Counted from the first letter of the stretch, positions 37,742 through 49,771 are shown. The stretch is DNA of 64,000 bases from Campylorhamphus procurvoides (GCA_013396655.1 WBMV01008302.1:16496-80495), one strand, 5' to 3'. Made by a program: numbers and translations. The notes: a model not told the origin generated them from the letters alone.

Positions 37742-37983
37742 CTCCGCAGTTAAGAGCACGGTGGAGCTTTGTGAGTCTGTCGGGAGGTGGAACAAAAGCT
37801 TCGGGGGATGCTCCCTCTCCTGGTAACTAGGGCAAAGCGTCGGCGGTGCGAACCCCTTCCCTGCCCCTGTCCTTGCCTCTTGCCCTGCCCCTGCTCGCCC
37901 ATCCCTTCTCCCGGGGGAGCTCTTTGTTCCTTCACTCTCCTAGGAGGCTGCGTGGGGAGAGATGGAAGTGACGAAAGCAGAGA
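37742..37983. other. GC-rich, CpG-containing pocket of unknown origin
   Basis: An abrupt GC-rich island in AT-rich surroundings, ending where CR1 homology begins at 37984. It has several CpGs (GCGTCGGCGGTGCGAACC at 37836-37853) and a C-rich degenerate repeat of CCCTGCCC and CCTTGCC units (about 37855-37905). It does not match the CR1 interior or an LTR I know. Possibilities are an unrecognised LTR piece, a CpG-rich retroelement 5' part or a small orphan CpG island. Confidence 0.45.
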
Positions 37984-38440
37984 CGAAAGGACGGAGGTGC
38001 TGGAGTGTGTCCAGAGAAGTGCGATGAAGCTGTGTAAGGATCTGGAGCACAAGTCTTATGAGGAGCAGCTGAGGGAGAAGAGAAGGCTGCAGGGAAACCT
38101 TAGAACAGCCTTCTAGTACCTAAACGGGGCCTGCAAGAAAGCTGGACAGGGACTTTATACAAGACCATGGAGGGATAAGACAAAGGGGAATAGCTTTAAA
38201 TTGACAGTGTAGGTTTAGATTAGATATTAGGAAGAAATTCTTTACAGTGAGGGTGGTGAGACACTGGAAGAAGTTGCCCAGAGAAGGTATGGATGCCCCA
38301 TCCCTGGAAGAGTGCAAGGCCAGGCTGGATGAGCTTTGAGCAACCTGTTCTAGTGAAAAGTGTCCCTGCCTATGGTGGGTACTTTATAACTAGATGATCT
38401 TCAAGGTCCCTTCCAAACCAAACCATTCTATGGTTCTGTG
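37984..38440 (+). mobile_element. CR1 LINE, truncated and rearranged 3' part
   Basis: It starts at GAAAGGACGGAGGTGCTGGA, and the frame reads EVLECVQRSAMKLCKDLEHK then SYEEQLREK, the CR1 ORF2 C-terminal block. A short internal loss follows at about 38073. The segment ATTAGGAAGAAATTCTTTAC near 38226 leads to the GGATGCCCCATCCCTGGAAG region near 38290 and the tail CCCTTCCAAACCAAACCATT ending in CTATGGTTCTGTG at 38440. It is a defective copy. Confidence 0.95.
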
Positions 38441-39261
38441 AATTCCGTACTTACATAACCATCAAAATATTACATTCAGTAATTTCTGGAACAGCTACTG
38501 CTTTAGTATCTGATTTTGAGGGCAGTAACTAGCAACTAGACAATAATTTATTACCACAAACACTCTAAGGAATAATTTTGATAAATTCTAAAAACTCGTC
38601 AAATCTGGGAAGGCAAAAGTAACTGTAGGAACAACAAGGAAATGTTCAGTACTGTAGCTGTAATGCTGCAATGCATACCGAGATCCAACTTATAGGAAAG
38701 TGAAACCGTAAACAAAAAATAATAAAAAGCAGACATTAAAAGGATCTATTTGAGGGAAGATAGACATGGCTGTATAAAACTTCTGGTCAAAGCCACAGCA
38801 GTCTTCAGCAGATTTTGTGGTGTTATCAGTGAGCCCCTGTGTGCCCTAGGCATGCCTATAATGTAATGTTACCTGCTCCACACATGGGAAAAACATCAAT
38901 TTGAGGTATGTGCACCTGGCCTCTTCACTGGCTGCCTAACTCCTAGTCTGAGCTTCCTTGGAGACATACAAGTGAAAGACTTCTTGGGAAATAGGGACAT
39001 TGGACTTTCAGTATAAAAATGGGTGTTGCTGATTTTCAGAAATATAACTCAAAGATGATTCTTATTCATGAATTTCAGTACAGCAGGCTGACTTCTCTCT
39101 TGGTTGTAATGTGTTAAAGATTATATGAATGACTTGGTACCATAACAGTGTGTCAAAAATGTTATCATGGTAAGAAATAAAAAATAGTTTCTTGTTGAGA
39201 CCTATGTTCAGCAGTCTAGCTGCATTTGGCAAAGCAGTTAAATGTTTGTTTGAAATTATAT

Positions 39262-39315
39262 TTATGTCCCACTGATTTCAGTGGGACTGAAATAAATCCC
39301 AAATGCTTCACTTAG
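39262..39315 (+). repeat. ancient palindromic interspersed-repeat fragment
   Basis: It contains the near-perfect inverted repeat CCCACTGATTTCAGTGGG, followed by ACTGAAATAAATCCCAAATG and CTTCACTTAGCTGA. This resembles an old sauropsid repeat with a short hairpin of the type CCCATTGACTTCAATGGG followed by a TGCTTAAGTGCTTTGCTGA-like stretch. I cannot name the family with certainty. Partial related motifs are discussed in the findings. Confidence 0.4.
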
Positions 39316-40699
39316 CTGAGAATTCAGGCTTAGTCTCATAAGCATCCCCCATCTCTACTGAATTCAGTGGAAACTCAGGGAACTTGTCATCTAGTAGGAA
39401 ACATAGTATTTTATGAGATATGATCTTAATGAAAAAATTATGTCTCTTTTCCAACATGAGTGAAAGAGAGAAGCACAAGGCCATCATATGTTTAGTTGAA
39501 TAAAAGAGCAGCACACTGGAATGCAGGGGCATATTAGGAAAGCCTCAAAATTTTGTGTATCACTGATACACGATGTTACCATAACATGCAATTTCTGGAG
39601 CCTGGGAGCTGATGTAAGTTAAAAGAGGAAAATGAATAAACAGAGCAAAAAAAGCATGAGTGTGGGTTTGGTATAATGTATTTAGTAGTAGCAGTTGCAT
39701 GATACGAAGTACATAAATTCAGAAATCATTCAGGAAATGTTACATTTCTGAGAGCTAAGGGACTAGAAGTCCAATGCTCCTATTTGTTCCCTGGCTGAAC
39801 AGGCTGCAGGCAGCTGTATCATGTATTTGCCTTACAGGTAACTATTTTTTTTTTTTGAAAGGGCATAACCACCATGCTTATGCAGCCCTGGTCACTTCCT
39901 CTACAGACCCTAGTTCTGATGGATGGTTTTTGCACTCTGAACTAATGTCTGGAAGTAACTCAGCAGAAATTAGTTTTTATTATACTGATGGCATCAGGCT
40001 GGACAGGAACCATGACATGAGTGTTCGCCCTACAGCCATCCTGAGGCGCTTACTTTCTATTTTAGACTGACCTGCTATGACTATGCCTGTGCACATCCCA
40101 GTTTGGAAAGAGAGTTCAATGTCACAGGACACCAGGAAGGTATTCTGAGTGTGATCCTACAGCTAAGCATTTCTGTTGCCTGGATTTGTATAATTTGTAC
40201 AGTGGAGCTATGAGAAAGTGTGGACAAGAGCCTTAACTTACATGTGAAAGATACATTGTGAAACTGAGTAAATGATTGATTTGAGGAGCAGTAACTTTTC
40301 GCCTCTACAAACACAAAGTAAAGGTAACCAACAGAAAAGAAAACAGCAAGACTCTATTCTGTATTTTGGTCTTTAATGGCTAGCCTGATTTTGATAGTCA
40401 AATGAACTGGTGGAGATATAAAGAAGGGAATGTTATGAGTTACATTTCACACTGTGCTTTCACCTTAAACAATGGCAGAAAGCCTTGGGACTGGCTCTTC
40501 TTTTGTATATGAATGCTTTGGGCAGGATGAGCATCTCTGCAGCCACCTAGCACTCATCAGCCTAAAACGTGCTGTGAATCTGCTGAACTGCAGTAGGAGG
40601 GTGACCAAAGTAGGCTTTAGCTCATACATTAGCACCACCTGATACGGTATAACTCCTCTGGGACAAGACGAGGGAGATGCCTCAGACCGTGACCATCCC

Positions 40700-40730
40700 A
40701 GCTGTATCCAGCTGTATCCAGCTGTATCCA
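40700..40730. repeat. three tandem copies of a 10-bp unit
   Basis: AGCTGTATCC is repeated three times without a mismatch, followed by a partial remnant. It is a recent small minisatellite or slippage event inside unique sequence. Confidence 0.9.
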
Positions 40731-43246
40731 TCCAACAAACTCCAGCGAAGAGCAGGGCCACAGGGAAACACAAATCCTTCAACAACCTGACCCACGCATT
40801 CTCTGCACAGCCGCTGAGCTCTTCATTCCCCAATGCTATTGGTAACAAAAATAGCCATCCTGATTTAAAAAGCTGCTACCTCTGGCTATATATAGGCTGT
40901 TCTCTGTGTGGTTTAACACTGAGCTCTTCACACACATTAATATCTCATTGTGTCACGCAGGGAAGTGTTAGCATTACCCACTGGTTGAAGAATATAGCAC
41001 ACAAGGGAAGGCCACAGCCCTGTGAATGGCGATTCACCTGCTCTGTTGTCTTAGAAAAACAGTTTCATGAAATCAGTATGTCTCATGAAATCTGGTGCCA
41101 CCATGTCTGCAGGGTGCAGCCTCTGTGCTTTGCAGGAGAGCAGCCACCGTGCTGCATGTGGGTGAAAACTGGCAGAGAGGAACTGAATGAAGCTCAGATG
41201 TCTCTTTTTTTTGTGAATGAAGCTTATGTCCTGGTGACCCACCTCAAGAAGAGGGGAAAGAGAGGGAATGTTACTAAATATGCATTCCCAGAAGCAAACA
41301 GAGTGCAAACTCATTGTTCCCTACAGAACATACATGCGTGGAGTGGCCCGGAAAGCACCAGACGCTGCTTGTTAAAAATTGGCATCTCTTCAACACAGCT
41401 ACCCGTGATTTTTCTGTAAAACACATTAAGATTCAGTATAAATGCCTTTATGGATTTCACACCACATTAAAAGGAGTGAGTGATTGACTACATTCCCAGT
41501 AGCTTATTTTTCATCCTTTGACAGCTGTTAACCAGACAGAAGCATTATTAGTTCAATTTCTCATGCTGTAAAAATATTTGGATATAGGAATTTGGCCAAA
41601 TTTTCCCTTCTTGTTTCTGGTTTCCTATGAGAGTTAGTTATATTGTTTCGACAAACCTAGAGTGTAACTAGCACAGCATCTTAAAGTGAATGCTGGTTTT
41701 AGAGCCAAGCCTCCATTTGAAGTCCGAGGTAAAGAGACACAAGCTCTAATTACAGTACTCCTAAGCAAAATTTCAGGGTCATCAGGGCTTGGATATGTTT
41801 TTACACTGCACAAAAAGAAGTGCTGCATATGGGATGTGGGGTGTCTGGTTCAAAAGAAGGATCTCCCTACCACAGTCAATAGATGGCATATGAAAAATAG
41901 ATATTGAATGCTAATGCTGATTTGAATCTGGTTTTTTCTTGTGCAGACTACAGACAGGAGAATGTCATTCCTGTTCATCAATCTCTTCAGTTTTGTTTAT
42001 TAATGCCTAAGTAAACTTCAGTATCAATGTGTTCAGTGTGTGCCTTCTGGAATTTGCCGACTCTTACGGCAAAATCCTTTGCAATCAAGTGTTGAAGTTC
42101 TTGTAGTGTAAAGTATGGAAATAAAATAATTTCCCAGATGCTTCAATACCACTGGCAGAGTTTATAGCATCTGCTATGGCCCCTGGGGAATTTACACCAC
42201 CCAGGCATTATTCATTTTTTCAAGCAAAACAATTGTGCAAAATCAACATGGTACACAACATTGAAGTCAACATGTTTCTCCACATTTAATTCAGAGGAAC
42301 CAACAGCAAAGCCTGAGTGTGTCTGAGACATTCAGGTATCACAGACAGCCCCACTTCTCTCCTTTGGCCTCTGACAACTCTCTGACAGGAAACCAAGTGA
42401 CTTGGTAAATCACAACCATGTCTGAAAGAATTTCTCATGTTCTGGGAAGCAAACACTTGAACCCTTCTCAGTGTATTCATCTGAATATGAATTACACAAG
42501 CTTGCAGAGCATACAGAGAGGGAAAGTTTTGAACTGAACATAGTAGCAATTTTAACACCTGCTTTCCTGGAATATGGTTATTTTCAAATGAAGTCTGAGT
42601 TTTGAAATGCAAATGTTACAGGTCAAAGCTAAATTACAAAGTAAGTTCTGCTTTTCGAATGTTTCAATGCCTTTTATTTTTTTTAATAAGTACACTGGAG
42701 ACAGGCATACTGCAGGAACGTAAAGCATTTACTGGTGAGCAGCATAAAATAGCCATTGCAACTATTAAGTCTGCAATTTTAGCATTCCTAAACAATACTA
42801 AGTACTTGGGGTTTGTTCCAACTAAATATTTATTGTTTTATATGCAGATATATAATATTCTAAGTAAGCTAGTGGCAGAGAAAATGTACATTTACCTTCC
42901 CCTCATCTTTGAGCCGAGTTAAGCTTATATGATTCAAGTGTTTGCTTTCCACACCACAGAAAGAATAAAGTGTAAATAAGGAAGTTTTTTGACATAACAA
43001 AGATGTCATGTCCATCTCAATCATAAAGAATATATTAGCCTGCAGAGCATTTACATTTCCATTTGCTAGATCAGAAAATGGGTCCTGTTTGTTCAGGAGT
43101 TTCAAAAAAAAGCAACATCTCATCCTTCAAGGATCCCTGCTTGTCCAAGGGCTTTCTGCCAGACTCTACATGTGTGGGATAGAGCTATGTCAGGCAGGGC
43201 AGGGAAGATGTATGTCCCCAAATGATCACCTAACTCCCAAGTAACA

Positions 43247-43532
43247 AGAGACAGGGAACAAGTAACAAGTAACAATGGCCTCTAGTTGTGCCAGAGAAGG
43301 CTTAGATTGGATAGCAGGAAAAATTTCTTCACTGAAAGCGTTGTCAAGTATGGGAACAGGCTGCCCAGGGAAGCAAAAGACCCGCCATCCCTAGAAGTGT
43401 TCAAAAACAAAAAAAAAAAAGACGCAGCACGTGGGGACATCGTTTAGTGGTGAATACAGCTGTGCTGAGTTATTGGTTGGACTCGATGATCCTAGCGGTC
43501 TTTTCCAACCTAAATGATTCTTTGATTCATGA
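43247..43532 (+). mobile_element. CR1 LINE 3' end with internal A run
   Basis: It begins at about AGAGACAGGGAACAAGTAAC, with a small AAGTAAC duplication, and continues with CAATGGCCTCTAGTTGTGCC. CGTTGTCAAGTATGGGAACA and GGCTGCCCAGGGAAGC follow near 43338. An A-rich run (about 43407-43420) sits where CR1 normally reads TTTAAAAGACG. The tail is GGTTGGACTCGATGATCCTA near 43475, then AACCTAAATGATTCTTTGAT ending at 43527. It is of the same subfamily type as the 18889-19297 copy. Confidence 0.94.
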
Positions 43533-46500
43533 CTCTAATGAGCAAGCCCTGAGCAGAAAGCAAGATAGCAGCATTAGTGTACTAAGGAAAACCTAACTGA
43601 CTCATGCAAAACCAAGCTGAATAAACCCCCGAAGAGCACTGCATGAAGACAGCCCTGTGGCTGGGACCTGAGAGGGTGCCTGTGTTCATCAATGCACCAT
43701 TTCCTTACAGCACTTGCAGGGAGCAGCTGTGGTGGCTACACATGGATCTCCCCTCCCCGCACAACTCAGTTTCTTGTTTGCACCCGCCCCAACCAACAAG
43801 GTCACACAACAAAGTGGCTACTGCCAAGCTCCATGTATGAGGCATTAGGCCTACTGCTCACATGAATTAAGACAGAAACCTGCTTTTATTTTCCCAGGCT
43901 TATTCATATAATTAATTAATATCTCAATCAGCCAAGAACAGGCAAAGACATAACAGTATTTCAGTGCATTCCTTGGGGGGAAACACTGCACAGAGACAGC
44001 ACGATTAATTTAGACAAGATCCATTTAGATAGCAAGTTAATTTTAATGTCTAGAAGTAGACAGGAGAGCCATTTTTCAGAAAACACTGAGAAAGTCAAAT
44101 TTTCTTTCCCCTTACCTGCTGTATATATCCATTGAACATGCTTTTGTTTGAAGGCAAAGACGTGCAGAAAGCACAACACAACCTCAGTTGAATTTCTGCA
44201 GTTTTCTGAGGCATTCAGGCCAGGTAACAGCAACTCAGTGCTGCTTTACTGGGTAAGGAAATTTGTCCCCCAGCTCATCTCCACATTGAAACTGTATCAA
44301 AACCTGAAATTACACAATGTCTGGCTTAACTATCGTAAAATTGGTTCTCTTGTATCTCCCCAGCATCAGAAATGAACATAGAGTAGAGTCAATTAATTAA
44401 TTAGATATTTTTTATCTTGCCTTGCAATGATCTGACTGAACATGGGAGAAAAAAAAGAAAAAGGTGGCAAATAATGCTCATCCCATTTATAAGCAAACTA
44501 GGTTACTGTAAAGTTGTCCTTGTCATGGAGTGCCAAAGTGCAGTATGCAGTTCTCGCCTCCTTGTGGGTTGCCATCTGCCATTACATCTCCCTCTCCTTC
44601 CTCTGGCTCCCTGTTGGGGTAAAGTTGATGTCAGAGACTTTGGCAAGCGGTTGGATTAAAAAAAAATCCAACACTGTCAGTTTTCTACAGGCCAGTGCAG
44701 TCTGCTCCTAATATTGCTTCAGTCTGTGCCTTCAGGAAATGAAGTTAAGCAGAACTTGTGCTGCTCTCAGGCTCGTTCCTTAAATTGCTGTAAAACAAGC
44801 GCAGTGAAGAGCCTCTGTTCAGTCCAGGAGATCAGACTTTTGCAGTGAAATATTCTGCATTCTCTCACCATACTGCAACACTCAGTGACTATGCCACACT
44901 GTAGTGAAGCTGGGCTTTTAAAGTTTGAATAATGCATGTTTGGCATTTAAAAATTGCTTCCAATGTTTGGTTTCAACAACTGCATCTCTTAACAGCTCAT
45001 GGGAGGCTCTTTCTTGCAGTGTGAATTTCTTCTGCCTGTGTTCACACAGGTCATTCATTATACTCAAGCATAGATTAGGCTCCACTCAAGGAAAAATCCA
45101 TTTGGAAATCCTAAGGCAAAAATAGGATCTACTGATTGCCATGCAACAACCAACAAATCAGGTGTGGGGAAAATATCTGCTTTCTCCCTCAACAGTCAAC
45201 TTGCATCCCAGGCTGCTTTTGCAGCACACAATAGAAGAAAGTGCTGAGTGTTACTGACCAAGATCACACATTCTCTGAAATACAAAGCAGATTTTACTAA
45301 CTGTTCTCATCTATAACTGTGGTGTTTATATGGAAAGACAATTCACTGACCACAAATAAAGAGGATGTCTCTGTTTGCCCACAAAATCTCTCCTGTAGCC
45401 ATTTCAAACCCTCTTTACATCCAGATGGGTATTTGCTTTCCTGGCTTTTAATGAAAAAGAAGCAGGACACAGTGTAAACTTGCTAGTTAATAAAGTGTTA
45501 GTTATAATTAATTTTTATGCTTGTGCAAGACAGATCTTGAACTTTTGGGGCAAGATTTGTTCTGTGAAGACCATGACATTCATATAAAATGTAAGGCCTG
45601 AATGCTGGGCAAAGGCAATGTTCAAGAGAGGTTCTTTTACACATGTGGCTCTGTATCTGCCATCATTTTTTTGTCACATCACAGTACAACACAGGGAAAT
45701 GAAGTCTAACAAGTTTTTAGGAAATTCCTGTTATAACCTACATTTTGCTCTATTTTAAGTTTGTAAAGATGTAATTTTAAATGAAATAGCCATGTCTGCC
45801 TCTTTGGAGTTAAGCAGGCAATTAATAGAAACCTATCTAAGCACCCTGACTCACGTTCCCTGAGGCAAAGAGCTGCTGTGGCTTAGGATGCTCTATTTTG
45901 CAGATTAGTTCTCTCACAGCAGTGTCAGCAATAAAATGTTTGCACCTCAACCACAGCAATGCCAGAGCAGATGTATCACTGTGAATTCATCTTCATCAGA
46001 GGTTTAAACCAGTATTCTCGCACCAGATCGGGAACAAATGTTTTCTTCTTGCAGAGCCTCTACAAAAGGGTTATTTCAAGGTAGTGGGGCAAGAATGACA
46101 GGACTGGATTTGTCAGAGCTTCTCTCTAGGTGTTGTGCAGCCAGTGGGTGTAGCACTAGGTGTCATCATCCATGGCAAGATGTTTCTCCAAGTACTTGGT
46201 TATTTCTGTCAGAGCAGGGATTAGCAAAGAAAGGAAAGTTTTTTTTTCTCTGAAACCCACTGAAGGACTGTCTATTTTCCCATACAAAAGGCAGCACTTA
46301 ACCCCATCAGTGCACTGAAAAGGAATATTCTTGCGTCAACCCTCCCGCAAAAGTGGCTTATTTTATGTGGGACATAAAAAGATTTCACGCTAAAATAAAT
46401 TAACAATTATTTGCCATGATACAGCAGCCTTCTCCTTTCAGAGTCATTCACAGAGTTTTACCTTGGGCAATATATATAGATCTATCTGTCCTGTGGCTAT

Positions 46501-48045
46501 AAGTCTTCACGCAAATCTGCTAGATATTCAGCTTTAATACCCTTCACATGAGGCTACTGGTTCAGCTTGTATCTATTGCTTAATCAATGAGCAATAAAAC
46601 TCCAGCCGCTGCCAAACTGCTGCTTCAGCTAATAAAGGGTTGGTCTGCTTTGCCAGGGTTTCCTAATTAAGAATAATGAAATAATTTAAGTAGATCTGAT
46701 ATATTTGGAAGTTTATTTTTTTTTCTTTACCAAAATGGGAACTCAGTAAGACTTAGAGTTTTATTCCTCACTGAATTACTATTTAATTGGAACTGTTTGC
46801 CTGAGCTGCTATTTGTAACTGCAGCTCTGCTTCTACTCAGTGTAGGGGGAATTCTTTAGCATCACCACCTACAGGGCTGCAGTGTTTTCAGAGACAGACT
46901 GTAAGATACTGAAATCCATTCTTGTGTAAAGACAGGTTTAATACCCATTCTTTTGCCCCAATGGGTTGAAAAAACTGACTGGTGATGTTGTACCTTCTGT
47001 GTTTCCTTTTTAGTAATAAGGGCAGGCTTGGATTGCACCAGTAGCAGGCTGAAAAGGGACAAATAGCAGGCTTATAAACACAATACCAGTAACAAGTCTC
47101 AATAATTTGTCATGTGTTTCTGTTGCCTGTACCTTTGCTTCACAGAGGTCACTGAGCTGAGCTTCTGCATACCACAGAAATTTCTGGACAGGGCAGTAAA
47201 AGATCCTTGTACCTTAGCACACAGTAGTAAGATTAAGAGGCATTTTGGGGAATCTGTTCTGAAATGGCTCACTTCCTATTTCCTGAGATCCTGAAGATTA
47301 AACAACTACTGGGAGATCCAGAAGTAGTGGAGGTTTGCTGAGGTAGGTAAGCATACTTCTACCTGTCCTACAAGCAGTAGTTTCTAAATAGGCTTCCAGA
47401 GGAAAGGTGGAAACAGCTGCAGTGACACACAGTAAAAAGCTCTTACCGGAACACTGTGCAGTGGCCGACGGGAAGGGATAGATCTCCTGATGAGCCAGCA
47501 GTGAGAGGTCTTATGTTGCTTTATGTTTCTGTGGTTTGAAAATATGCAAGTAGCTTTAATACCTTACAACAAAAAACAATTATCTAGAGTAACACCCTTA
47601 ATGGTTATAGTGTAGGAAAGATGTTCATGAGATTTTCCTGTATCAGTGCCCATTTTTTCTTGCTGTTTTCTTGGTGGAAGAAATCTCCCTGATCTGTGTA
47701 AAATGTGGATCTCCTTTAAAAAGCATGATAAAATATCTTTTAATTAGTGAATTAATTATATCCTTTTTTACACGGTGTGCCAATGTTAGGACATTTTTTG
47801 TGTAATTTCCAGTCATGCTCATTAGAAATACTTTTATTGAGGAATGCTTGTTTTGTCCTCTGCAGGTCTGCTGTTCTGTTGCAAGTGGGGTAAATGGAGA
47901 AGTAGCCACTGCTCTCTGCTTTGGGTGAGGCCTGGATCTCAGTGCAAGGTTTGCAGGAAATATAAGAGATAGAGTAGCTAGAAAAAGTGCATACGCTGCA
48001 TATATGCAGGCTGAAGATGATCTTCTTCCATATTGTGATTTTTTT
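43533..48045. other. non-coding stretch, nothing recognised
   Basis: About 4.5 kb of AT-rich unique DNA with short A and T runs (for example near 44450 and 46710). ORFs are at most 90 codons and featureless. The long minus-strand ORF ending at 47643 runs into a CR1 tail and a poly-T tract and is not a gene. Confidence 0.45.
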
Positions 48046-48084
48046 TCACAGAACCATATGATAGTTTGGGTTGGAAGGGATCTT
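48046..48084 (-). mobile_element. CR1 LINE 3' tail
   Basis: TCACAGAACCATATGATAGT followed by TTGGGTTGGAAGGGATCT is the reverse complement of a CR1 3' terminus. It stops at 48084, where a T-rich tract (48085-48104) begins. It is either the tail of the neighbouring endonuclease fragment after a large internal deletion, or a separate insertion. Confidence 0.85.
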
Positions 48085-48118
48085 TCCTTTTTTTTTTTTT
48101 TTTCCCTCACTTTCTGCC

Positions 48119-48766
48119 TGACCCATATCTCTCAGGACTGCAAACTCCACCATGTGTGATCACAGCAGCCCAGGCTGCCTACAATCATGATGTCCCTGAT
48201 CAGCTTACTTGTGTTGGTGACTATCAGGTCCAGTATCTTGTCCCCTCTGGTAGGGCTGTCTATTACCTGGCCCAGGATGTTATCCTCCCTGCATTCCAAA
48301 TCTCCTGGATTGTCTACAGCCATGATGCTACTTTCCCAGCAGATGTGGGTGTGGGTGAAGTCCCACAGCAGGATGAGAGCCTGTGGGCACAATGCCTCCT
48401 GTAGCTGGAGCAAGAAGGCTTTTTCAACAGGCTCCCCTTGATTAGGTAGCCTGTAGCAGACACCAAGCACAAGGTTGCCTTTGTTGCCTCAGTCTGATCC
48501 TTACCCACAGGCTTTCAACCTGCTCATGGCTGTTCTTTGGAGACAACTCCTCACAATCCAACTCAATCTAGTGGGCAACACTTCTGGCCCTCCTTCCTTG
48601 CCTATCCCTTCTGAACATCCTGGAGCCACTGATAGCTGCACTCCAGTCATGGGATTTGTCCCACCAAGTTTCAGAAATGGTACCTAGGTCACAGCTTTCT
48701 AGTGGCTTCCAACTCATCCTGTTTCTTGCCCATGCTGTGTGTGTTGCTACAGAGGCACTTCAGCTG
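48119..48766 (-). mobile_element. CR1 LINE ORF2 endonuclease-domain fragment
   Basis: Unlike the other CR1 copies, this is from the 5' half of ORF2, the APE-type endonuclease that nicks target DNA. On the minus strand the N-terminal piece (LKCL.TNARSMG-like, here CLCSNTHSMGKKQDELEA) lies near 48766-48710. After a frame break, an open frame at 48470-48132 reads GVCYRLPNQGEPVEKAF, QALILLWDFTHTHICWES, NILGQVIDSPTRGDKILDLI and VGSLGCCDHTWW. The expected GDFNH motif is changed to WDFTH and the SDH motif to CDH, so it would be inactive. The reverse transcriptase is missing: sequence to the left jumps to a T tract and a CR1 tail. Confidence 0.92.
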
Positions 48767-49141
48767 TTTCCTTTTTATCTTTTTTTTCGTTTCTTTTTTT
48801 GTCTCTTCTATGCTATTTAGGCTTGGTTTGGTTCTCCTTTTTCTTCCTAATCAGAAAATAGCTTTAATATGTAGTCTTTTTTGGGGCTGGATTCAGATTT
48901 TCCTGAAAAGTAAGAAATCAAATAAAATTTGCAGTGCAGCTTCATTACCATAAAGTTCAAAGGTATTCATGGTTATATATCAAAGAGGAGGATTATATGC
49001 AAATTTTGAGTTTAGATGATTATGCATGGCTCAGGTAGCAGCCACACCTGAAATTACAAGCCCGTCCAATTCAGACAGTGTAAAAAATCTGTGCACCCAC
49101 AAAAATTATGATCCAAGGCAACAAAAAATATTTTCAGTCTC
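48767..49141. other. short non-coding interval
   Basis: T-rich low-complexity sequence at 48767-48830, then AT-rich DNA up to the LTR. The last five bases (GTCTC, 49137-49141) form the left target-site duplicate of the LTR. Confidence 0.5.
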
Positions 49142-49771
49142 TGTGCTGGTTTTGGCTGGGGTAGACTTTATTTTCTTTATAGAACTGCTACATACATAAT
49201 AATAAATATATATACATAATAATAGTAACTGCTGTTTAGCTAGTCATGTGCTGTATTTTGGATTTTTGCTGGAAACAGTGTCGATAACACAGGGATGTTT
49301 TCGCTGTTGCTGAGCAGGGCTTGCACAGTGTCAAGGCTTGTTCTGCTTCTCAACCCACCAGTGAACAGCCTGTGGGTGGACAAGGAGTTTGGAAGTGGCA
49401 TAGCAAGGATAGCTGACCCCAGTTGACCAGAGGGGTATCCCACACCATATGGCATCATGCTCAGCATATAGAAACGGGGGAAGGAGGAAGGTGGAGATGT
49501 TCAGAGTTATGGCATTTGTCTTCCCAAGTCACTATTACATGTGATGGAGCCCAGCTTTTCTGGGGATGACTGAACACCTGCCTGCCCATGGGAAGTGGTG
49601 AATAAATTCCTTGTTCTGTTTCACTTGTGCACGTGACTTCTGCTTTACCTGTTAAACTGTCTTTATCTCAACCTATGACTTTTGTCACATTTATCCTTCT
49701 GATTCTCCACCCCGTCCCACTAGTGAGCAGCTCTGTGGGGTTTAATTGCCAGATGGGGTTAAACCACAGCA
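49142..49771 (+). mobile_element. solo LTR of an avian endogenous retrovirus (ERVL-type)
   Basis: It begins TGTGCTGGTTTTGGCTGGGG and ends GGGGTTAAACCACAGCA, with TG...CA ends. The interior carries GCTGGAAACAGTGTCGATAA, CATATGGCATCATGCTCAGC, a TATA-like CATATA at 49465-49470, an AATAAA polyadenylation signal at 49601-49606 and TCTTTATCTCAACC. I know this pattern from an abundant LTR family of neoavian birds (TguLTR5-like), by memory only. The flanks GTCTC (49137-49141) and GCCTC (49772-49776) match at four of five bases, consistent with a 5-bp target duplication. No internal gag/pol/env lies next to it, so it is a solo LTR. An ATA-rich insertion occurs at about 49192-49225. Confidence 0.87.

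Larger units (their letters stand above)
38441..43246. other. non-coding stretch with small repeats
   Basis: AT-rich unique DNA. It includes a palindromic ancient-repeat motif at 39262-39315, a T run at 39845-39856 and a threefold 10-bp repeat at 40700-40730. The ORFs at 40465-40848 (minus) and 40985-41419 (plus, 144 codons) lack domains and any consistent splice context, so they are not called as genes. Confidence 0.45.

Noticed and set aside
40985..41419. 144-codon plus-strand ORF
   Set aside because: No domain, no splice context and an overlapping antisense ORF. A length of this order is expected by chance in 64 kb.
47643..48110. 155-codon minus-strand ORF
   Set aside because: Its start lies in a poly-T tract next to a CR1 tail, and the rest has no recognisable motif.
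48187..48441. Plus-strand ORFs over the CR1 endonuclease fragment
   Set aside because: Antisense shadows of the minus-strand CR1 ORF2.
49142..49771. Full-length endogenous retrovirus
   Set aside because: No second LTR and no gag, pol or env remnants lie within several kb on either side, so it is a solo LTR.
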